A DNA stretch of 39,110 nt from Candidatus Thiomargarita nelsonii (GTDB lineage Bacteria; Pseudomonadota; Gammaproteobacteria; Beggiatoales; Beggiatoaceae), in the NCBI GenBank assembly GCA_000785145.2, contig JSZA02000062.1, positions 1-39,110 of the forward strand, given 5' to 3'. Shown in pieces: positions 33,642-39,110 of the stretch. The notes below the pieces were generated by a model that ran no database searches, had not been told where the DNA came from, and saw nothing but the letters and a program-made list of their open reading frames with translations. Made by a program: the position numbers and the translations under genes. Position 1 is the stretch's first letter. Each line of letters opens with the position of its first letter.

Positions 33642-34081
33642 TTGTTAACTCCTTTAGGTGAACTTAACCATTGATTTAACCGGTCTCTCGCATCTTCAAT
33701 GAGATCTTCACGATCTTTTAAACCTAATACAGACATAAAAGAGGCGTGTAAACTGGTTTCAGCTTCATCAATTAAAACATCTGGTAACTCTATGGGTCTT
33801 TGAAAACCAGACTTAAATCTTTGAGCATGGGCTAATTCATGAGCAAGGCAAGCCAATATTGACATTCTTGAATTAGCCTCTATGCCATTACCTGGCTTAA
33901 CATCTGCCCCCAGATAGACTACATTTTTATTTTCACTAAAACGAGTACGTGAATTATGCTGACTGGCTTCTGAAGTGACCAGTTCGATATGAGTTGGGCC
34001 ACTTAATAATTCCCAAGCCCATAAGCAATTTTGAATTTCTCTTTCTGATAATCCTTTTTTGTTTCTTCCTGAAATTAACAT
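33638..34081 (-). CDS. Putative zinc metalloprotease-like protein (HELAH motif), 147 residues
   Basis: The motif LACLAHELAHAQRF is the HExxH zinc site. A downstream DEAETSLHAS could provide the third ligand (Glu), as in gluzincin or ImmA/IrrE-like proteins. No signal peptide is seen, so it acts in the cytoplasm. It follows the methyltransferase-GNAT gene by 34 bp on the same strand and overlaps the nuclease-like gene downstream by four bases. No cognate DNA-binding repressor of the ImmR type is adjacent. Proteolytic activity is predicted only from the motif. Confidence 0.78.
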   Translation of the reverse strand: MLISGRNKKGLSEREIQNCLWAWELLSGPTHIELVTSEASQHNSRTRFSENKNVVYLGADVKPGNGIEANSRMSILACLAHELAHAQRFKSGFQRPIELPDVLIDEAETSLHASFMSVLGLKDREDLIEDARDRLNQWLSSPKGVNK

Positions 34082-34115
34082 TTTTAGCAGTCTCTACAAT
34101 CCAAGTTGCCACCAA

Positions 34116-35858
34116 TTACAAAAAATCCGTATCTCCGCTCATCAACCACCAATGCCCGTCAATGTCTTCTGCTGGAACTCCTTGACACCAGATACTGTGA
34201 GGAATTTGAATATCTAAGTCATGCTGTTCAAGCGGTTTAGGAAAAGCGGTCGCAAAATTTTCTGTTATCCATAGAATCACTTGCTGCATACCGCAGGCCA
34301 TACGTCGCACTTGCTTGATAATTTCTGGCAGATGCTTTAAGTCACCGATGAAGTCCATAATGCGACACGTTTCTTTTTGACGATGGATCACGACGACGCC
34401 CAGTGCTTGACTACCAAAACGTTTACTCACCAAAAGTAGTTCATACTGTTTGTGCGGATGTGAGAGGTAGCGATGTAAAACATAGTCCCAGTCGCGCACG
34501 CCCACTAACGCCTCTTGCAGGCATGCGGCCATTTTTTTCCATAAGGTATTGATAATTATTTTATTTTGTTCTAAGTGCTGTGGCTGCAAATGGCGAATGC
34601 GTGTCCACAAATGGGGTTTAGCTGTGCTTGTTGCCCAACGCAATTCGATCATCTTTCCCACCGGCGCATACAAACCTAAATGTTCTGCAATCTTCATCGC
34701 ACGCTGATTGGGAAAGCCGTAGCCTATCCATGTTTTAGCACCATAGCCAACATAGTATTCTGGAAAGGTGGCTGCCGTTAAAAAAAAGGCTCCGCGCCGT
34801 GTCAACCTGCTACGCTCTTTAGCTGATACCATCACATCGGCAATTTGTATAGCTAGCTTGGGTTGTCCAAAATAGTGGATTTCACGTATGATTGCGCCAT
34901 AATGCGCTACCATCTTGCTATTCTGCCACGCGGCAATACCTAGACCACGTTTTTCCCCATATTTCCATTCCCAAAGAGCATCATTCATTTGTTCGGGTGC
35001 AAAAACTTCGCTAAATAAGGCTCTGATAGGTTCTTTATCTTGTGGAGTAACAGTGGTTATTTTCCAGCGCGGCGCTTTGGTTTTCGCAAACTTTAATAAG
35101 ACATAGCCATAACGACCCTCACGGTATTTTTGTTGATATTCACGTAAAACGCTTAATAAATCATCTAGTACGGCTGAATCTACCAACAAAGAGGCACGAT
35201 GCTTTTTTATCACCCAAAGTAAATAATCTACTGTGGGCGCAGCCTGTGCCGATAAATCCACTTCTTCACTCAATTCAAACCCACAGCGTTGCGCTTGGGC
35301 AAGAGTATAAGTTAACAAAGGTAAACCATAGCTAGTATATTTTGGAGTGCGCTGTAAACCGACTTCATCAGCTATCAATATCAAGCCATGCTTCGCCAAT
35401 AAACTGTATGCTTTGTTAAAAAGTGCCAAGGATTGTATATATTGTGCCGATTCTTGCAATAAGATGACATCGTAGCTTTCAGTGGGCGCAGAAAACGCTT
35501 CTAAAGTGACACATTCTAAGGTGACACTCTCTTTAACGCGCTGTCTCGTTATAGCAATTTGTTGGGGATCGGGACTTATTCCTGTAACAGTATAGCCGCG
35601 CTGCGCCAGTTCTAATGCGGTTGTGCCTAAGCCGATGCCGATTTCTAAAATACGGCAAGGTGGCGGAGGTAAGCGGGCTAACAAAAAGTCGGTGGCGCGT
35701 TGTTGAACTTCACGCGCTGACGGGTTTGATTCCCCTTCTTTAAATAAGCCATAGTGTAAATAGTCCACATTGCCTTCTTGCAAATAGAGACAGTGGGCAT
35801 AGATGTTTAGGGGAAAATCTAAATTGGCATAGTGCCTTTGATAAGTTTTTTCTGTCAT
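34116..35858 (-). CDS. Fusion of SAM methyltransferase and GNAT-type acetyltransferase
   Basis: A 580-residue protein. Residues ~1-230 are a class I methyltransferase with RILEIGIGLGTTALELAQRG (motif I), VTGISPDPQQIA, YDVILLQESAQY and LLAKHGLILIADE. From ~270 to 580 is a GNAT-like region: ITTVTPQDKEPIRALFSEVF, WEWKYGEKRGLGIAAWQNSK, HYGAIIREIHYFGQ, VMVSAKERSRLTRRGAFF, and a C-terminal WWLMSGDTDFL typical of acetyltransferases in polysaccharide loci. It could modify a nucleotide sugar or lipid-linked sugar twice. It probably leads a small operon with the protease-like and nuclease-like genes downstream, although their functions look unrelated. Confidence 0.85.
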   Translation of the reverse strand: MTEKTYQRHYANLDFPLNIYAHCLYLQEGNVDYLHYGLFKEGESNPSAREVQQRATDFLLARLPPPPCRILEIGIGLGTTALELAQRGYTVTGISPDPQQIAITRQRVKESVTLECVTLEAFSAPTESYDVILLQESAQYIQSLALFNKAYSLLAKHGLILIADEVGLQRTPKYTSYGLPLLTYTLAQAQRCGFELSEEVDLSAQAAPTVDYLLWVIKKHRASLLVDSAVLDDLLSVLREYQQKYREGRYGYVLLKFAKTKAPRWKITTVTPQDKEPIRALFSEVFAPEQMNDALWEWKYGEKRGLGIAAWQNSKMVAHYGAIIREIHYFGQPKLAIQIADVMVSAKERSRLTRRGAFFLTAATFPEYYVGYGAKTWIGYGFPNQRAMKIAEHLGLYAPVGKMIELRWATSTAKPHLWTRIRHLQPQHLEQNKIIINTLWKKMAACLQEALVGVRDWDYVLHRYLSHPHKQYELLLVSKRFGSQALGVVVIHRQKETCRIMDFIGDLKHLPEIIKQVRRMACGMQQVILWITENFATAFPKPLEQHDLDIQIPHSIWCQGVPAEDIDGHWWLMSGDTDFL

Positions 35859-35969
35859 AAATAATTAGTATGTCATTTTACAAACGACTTGCATCAGTTT
35901 TTTGATTGGAATATAATACGCCCGCGTAAATACGAAGGCAACCCCTAAATCCCGTCCAAGATAATTACA

Positions 35970-36691
35970 ATGAATCAAAATCAACACCCGTGGGCTATTG
36001 AGACATTAGTCCCCAAAGAAATTTATACTGATCGTCAAGAATTTATCGACTATTTTTATCAAATCGCCTTGAAAGCGCGAACTCGCCGAACCGGTTCTAC
36101 AGTATTGCTGGGGCAACGCAGAATGGGCAAAACTGAAACGCAGTAACTTCACTGCGTGACGTTCAATTTTCAAGCGAGTCGTCAACCGACTTTTTTTTGA
36201 GCAAGATCATCGGGATATTGAAGCGGTGGTACCCGTTTACTATAGCTTTCCCGATACAGACGTGACCATGCCAGAAGAATGGGCACTCTGGCAGCCACGC
36301 AGGGTTGCCGCTCGTGAGAACATTAACTTAATGGCATTGATCACTAAATGGGTATTATATCTTTCGGCTTTAGAAATATTGTAGGGTGGGTAGGGGCAAT
36401 CCCTTGTGGTTGCCCGCGCAACATCGTTATGGTAGCCCAACCCACCATTGTTATAAATTTCAAAGAGTTGGTGGGTTTCGATCCGCTCTACCCACCCTAC
36501 AAAAAAAGCTTAACTTAATGGCATTGGGTTAACCGATAGGAAGGTAGGCAAGGAGGCGTTTTAGTCATGAAGGTTTTACTGATAAGGCGGAGCGTTTAAT
36601 GCGAGATCAAGGTGTATTTTGGTCCACTAGAGCGGATTTAGATGACTTGTTGGAGTTGGTTGGATTGAGGCGGTTGCCGATATTTGGTTGA
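35970..36691 (+). pseudogene. Decayed AAA ATPase gene with hairpin repeat inside
   Basis: The first 58 codons from ATG 35970 (MNQNQHPWAIETLVPKEIYT, then LLGQRRMGKTE, a Walker A) end at a stop at 36144. A ~25-bp out-of-place stretch follows. Then another frame continues the protein: FKRVVNRLFFEQDHRDIEAV and VPVYYSFPDTDVT. Near 36320 the coding similarity ends and a hairpin repeat occupies 36380-36501. From about 36551 to 36691 the C-terminal peptide of the same family is readable (HEGFTDKAERLMRDQG, ADLDDLLELVGLRRLPIFG). So it is one ATPase gene broken by a small insertion or frame change, a large internal loss and a repeat insertion. It cannot give a working protein. Confidence 0.85.
36380..36501. 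repeat. GTAGGGTGGGTAG hairpin repeat within decayed gene
   Basis: TGTAGGGTGGGTAG at the left and CTACCCACCCTACA at the right form the outer arms. An inner inverted CCCAACCCACCA/TTGGTGGGTT pair is also present, plus a GGGGCAATCCCTTGTGGTTG part shared with the hairpin at 9009. It is followed by CTTAACTTAATGGCATTG (36509-36526), the same 18 bp that end the MITE at 38224; another copy in direct orientation lies at 36322-36339. Confidence 0.82.
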
Positions 36692-36696
36692 ATGGT

Positions 36697-36721
36697 GAGT
36701 CCAAAATAAATTTTGGACTCC
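36697..36721. repeat. Short palindromic repeat, CCAAAATAAATTTTGG core, after ABC gene
   Basis: Family A palindrome with GAGT/ACTC flanks but a different core. It lies between the stop of the ABC ATPase gene and the end of the decayed ATPase gene and may terminate either. Confidence 0.8.
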
Positions 36722-36726
36722 TTTTA

Positions 36727-37920
36727 TTAGATTTGTACCCAATGACGCGGCAAACTCACAACTCCAAGCTCTAAACTCTGTTGATGCACCTGGAGTCTTG
36801 TGGGGATATTCGCTTGTTCATACAAATGGATGGCATTTTCACATAGCAAGTACACCACAATCGAATATTCTCCTTTTAATAAAGCTAACTGTGCAAAGTG
36901 TAGTCTGACTTTGGCATGTCCTTGGGCATCGCGTTTAATGGTCAAACCGTCATGTTTTGTGCCAGCACTGGTAATCATCCGCCCATCGGCACTGTGTACT
37001 ACTAAACCGATGCTAGGGGTTGGCAATTTGGGATCGGAGGCAAAGCCTATCGTGAGACATAATTCACTTTTAAGGCTTAAAGCATCTAAGCTTGGTCCCG
37101 TTATGCCGTCAACGCTGACGCTAATGTCAGTGAAATGTGCGCTACCATCAAGGACGGTGTTTGCTGCTGGCTGCTCGGATGGGTTTGACACGGTTTGCGT
37201 TTGTGTAATAAATTGATTGTAGGCACTCACTACCGCACTGGGTACGCCATCCAGTTTAACGTGACCTTTTTCTAGCCAAATCACGCGATCACAGATCGCT
37301 TCAACCTGATATAGCGAATGTGAGCAAAATAAAATGGTTTTTTGGGCTTCCCGAAACTGCATGATGCGATCAAAAGATTTACGGGCAAACGCGCCATCTC
37401 CGACTGATAAGGCTTCATCAATAATAAGAATATCGGGCTCGACATTGGTTGCCACCGCAAAAGCGAGTCGCATAAACATGCCAGAGGAATAGGTTTTAAC
37501 AGGCTGTTCCATGAAATCTTGAATGCCGGCAAAGGCAACGATGTCATCATATTTCGCGTCAATCTCGTTTGAAGTTAAGCCCATCATGGTGCTGTTTAAA
37601 TAAACATTTTCGCGCCCTGTCATTTCTGGGTGAAAGCCCCCACCCAATTCTAATAAGGCGGCAATGCGCCCATTGACTTCAAAGTGTCCACCATCTGATT
37701 GTAAAGTCCCTGCGATGATTTTCAATAAGGTACTTTTTCCCGCGCCATTATTGCCGATAATGCCCACAACTTGGCCCTCTGAAACGCTTAAATTCATGGG
37801 ATGCAACGCCGTAAAGGCTTGATGACGCGGACGGTGGGTCATAATTTCCAATAATCGATCTATGCCGTGTGCATAGTGGGTGTAGGTTTTGCCTACGTTT
37901 TGTAGTTTAATGAGTGCCAT
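36727..37920 (-). CDS. ABC transporter ATP-binding protein for polysaccharide export (Wzt/TagH type)
   Basis: A 397-residue protein. The first ~240 residues are an ABC ATPase with Walker A GIIGNNGAGKST, the HPEMTGRENVYLN stretch typical of polysaccharide exporters, signature YSSGM, and Walker B ILIIDEALSVGD. Residues ~260-397 are an extra beta-rich domain like the carbohydrate-recognising C-terminus of Wzt, which reads the end of an O-antigen chain before export. It works with a two-component membrane permease (Wzm), which is not in this window and is expected further along. Together with the glycosyltransferase and acyltransferase genes it points to surface-glycan assembly. Confidence 0.92.
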   Translation of the reverse strand: MALIKLQNVGKTYTHYAHGIDRLLEIMTHRPRHQAFTALHPMNLSVSEGQVVGIIGNNGAGKSTLLKIIAGTLQSDGGHFEVNGRIAALLELGGGFHPEMTGRENVYLNSTMMGLTSNEIDAKYDDIVAFAGIQDFMEQPVKTYSSGMFMRLAFAVATNVEPDILIIDEALSVGDGAFARKSFDRIMQFREAQKTILFCSHSLYQVEAICDRVIWLEKGHVKLDGVPSAVVSAYNQFITQTQTVSNPSEQPAANTVLDGSAHFTDISVSVDGITGPSLDALSLKSELCLTIGFASDPKLPTPSIGLVVHSADGRMITSAGTKHDGLTIKRDAQGHAKVRLHFAQLALLKGEYSIVVYLLCENAIHLYEQANIPTRLQVHQQSLELGVVSLPRHWVQI

Positions 37921-38612
37921 AATACAGCAATTCTAATTATGAGTTAAAATTTATTGTATAATTTTTGCAGATATATTAATAATAAATATTTATGTTCTAC
38001 CCTTTTATCCCTATTCCTAAACGAATTAATAGCCAGTAAGCTGGAGGATAGTGTTTGTCCTAAAAATGGCAAATTTTGGGAGCAATGCTTGATCGAGCCT
38101 GATTTTTCACTTCCATATATATTTATTATCATATAATAATTGAGTCAAAATTAAAATTGCTGGACAAATAAACCAAACCTTGCATTTATTAAATAATAAT
38201 TGATAAAATCCGACTCGACACATCAATGCCATTAAGTTAAGGAAAATCCATAGATGTAGGGTGGATTAAGCGATAGCGTATCCACCTGATTAATATTGAT
38301 ATTTCTGTGGATACGCGCAGCGATATCCACCCTACAGGCCAGCTTAACTTAATGGCATTGACTCTACACATTCCACCCAAACTTGGTTTGGTTTTAATGT
38401 AATAAATCTTATATATAACTATATTAAAAAAGTAAAAAAACCGGTATAACAATTTATGGATTGATTTATTTAAATTATTGATTTTATTTATTTTTTATGT
38501 CCTCTCCAAATGGTATTGCATTTTTTTATGAGGGTGGTAAAATTGGCATCACCGGGCATTATCGCTTTGGCGTTCCATTAGGATTTATATAAATCAAACA
38601 GGAGACTTAAAA
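37921..38612. other. AT-rich gap with MITE between ABC gene and protease-like gene
   Basis: A 692-bp divergent region with no convincing gene. It must hold promoters for both genes, though none could be assigned. It contains the MITE at 38224-38360. A possible 31-codon open frame at 38497-38592 is too short to judge. Confidence 0.5.
38224..38360. mobile_element. 137-bp MITE with perfect 18-bp terminal inverted repeats
   Basis: The ends are CAATGCCATTAAGTTAAG (38224-38241) and its exact reverse complement (38343-38360). Inside is a second hairpin, GTAGGGTGGATTAAGCGATA against the mirrored end with GCAGCGATATCCACCCTAC. There is no room for a transposase, so it would be mobilised in trans. The same 18-bp end occurs twice near the decayed ATPase gene. 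Confidence 0.85.
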
Positions 38613-39110
38613 ATGAAATATCCATTAGCCCTGCGATATCTCTTTATGATAGCAGGCACTATATTTATTTTAGGCTCAGCATACGCCGAGCCACCGCCCA
38701 CTTTATTCCATGCGACTGACATCGTTCAAGACATATCCGACACAACAACAATCCGTCAACGCTTTGTTGATGTGGAGACTGGATTGCTTAGCACCAATGA
38801 CCAGATTTTTTTAAATCTGTTTGAGGATGTATCCTTTGTAGCAACATTGGCTCGCCTCGAAAAGCTTTCAAAAGGCGGGATTGCATGGACTGGTCACATA
38901 GACTCAGTTCAAGAGAGTGAAGTGACTTTAATCAGCCGTGGAAATCAGATGGCGGCTAACATTGTCCTACCCGGTGCTTTCTATCAAGTGCGTTATGCCG
39001 GAGAAGGCGTACATGTTATCAAAGAAATTGATCAGTCGAAATTTCCGCCAGAAGCCCCTCCTATCCCAGTTGAGTCCTCTCCGTCGTCGGAAGAGTGGTG
39101 GGGTGCCGAT
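38613..39110 (+). CDS. Secreted protein resembling N-terminus of reprolysin-like metallopeptidases (3' partial)
   Basis: The window holds the first 166 codons; the gene runs off the right edge. A signal peptide (LRYLFMIAGTIFILGSAYAE) is followed by a propeptide-like domain with VSFVATLARLEKLSKGGIAW, TGHIDSVQESEVTLISRGNQ, and GAFYQVRYAGEGVHVIKEID. This order is common in the N-terminal part of secreted reprolysin-like (M12-type) zinc proteases, before the catalytic domain. The catalytic HExxHxxGxxH motif would lie beyond the window, so activity cannot be confirmed. The ATG at 38613 is supported by CAGGAGA 8 bp upstream. Not visible: the 3' end and any sorting signal. Confidence 0.72.
   Translation, partial: MKYPLALRYLFMIAGTIFILGSAYAEPPPTLFHATDIVQDISDTTTIRQRFVDVETGLLSTNDQIFLNLFEDVSFVATLARLEKLSKGGIAWTGHIDSVQESEVTLISRGNQMAANIVLPGAFYQVRYAGEGVHVIKEIDQSKFPPEAPPIPVESSPSSEEWWGAD

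Noticed and set aside
38497..38592. 31-codon plus-strand frame just before the protease-like gene
   Set aside because: Too short to judge and no ribosome site seen; it may be a remnant or leader peptide, but nothing supports it.

Overview
The window looks like chromosomal DNA of a giant sulfur-oxidising gammaproteobacterium of the Beggiatoa/Thioploca/Thiomargarita type (Thiotrichales, Beggiatoaceae). This is an inference. It rests on a periplasmic nitrate reductase (nap) operon with gammaproteobacterial gene order, low-to-moderate GC, group II introns inside essential-looking genes, a very high load of small palindromic repeats, and several gene types (Uma2 nucleases, ATPase-nuclease fusions, reprolysin-like proteases) common in that group. 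No rRNA, tRNA or CRISPR array was seen.

Layout. (1) 1-2598: three tandem genes for DnaJ-domain/pentapeptide-repeat fusions; copies 1 and 2 are almost identical and copy 2 has lost its 5' end. (2) 2814-8987: an RND/MMPL exporter translationally coupled to a LolA-like outer-membrane lipoprotein-sorting gene, which is split in frame by a complete 3.06-kb group II intron. (3) 9102-9620: a Uma2-family nuclease, then repeats. (4) 20198 down to 9965, minus strand: napF, napD, napA, napG, napH, napB, napC. napH is split in frame by a second related group II intron whose maturase gene is broken by a deletion. A two-gene unknown module, a partial duplicate of napF and 8 copies of a 19-bp repeat separate napF from napD. 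Three 90-bp tandem hairpin units separate napH from napB. A porin gene lies directly upstream on the same strand. (5) 22475-29500: a conserved protein of unknown function, a membrane-embedded spermidine-synthase-like protein, an acyltransferase and a glycosyltransferase/deacetylase fusion, suggesting surface-glycan work. (6) 29556-35858: a radical SAM protein, a short DprA, an ATPase-nuclease fusion converging on a nuclease/metalloprotease pair, and a methyltransferase-GNAT fusion. (7) 35970-39110: a decayed ATPase gene, a Wzt-like ABC ATPase, a 137-bp MITE and the start of a secreted protease-like protein.

Working together. NapC passes quinol electrons to NapB and NapA, and NapG/NapH form an alternative quinol route. 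NapD and NapF serve NapA maturation. NapH can only be made if the intron is spliced out: joining the exons at the predicted sites restores one 269-residue frame. Each intron carries exon-binding sequences that match its own insertion site, so the two have diverged in target. The most notable theme is this pair of in-frame introns, one with a dead maturase, in a region saturated with several families of short palindromes.
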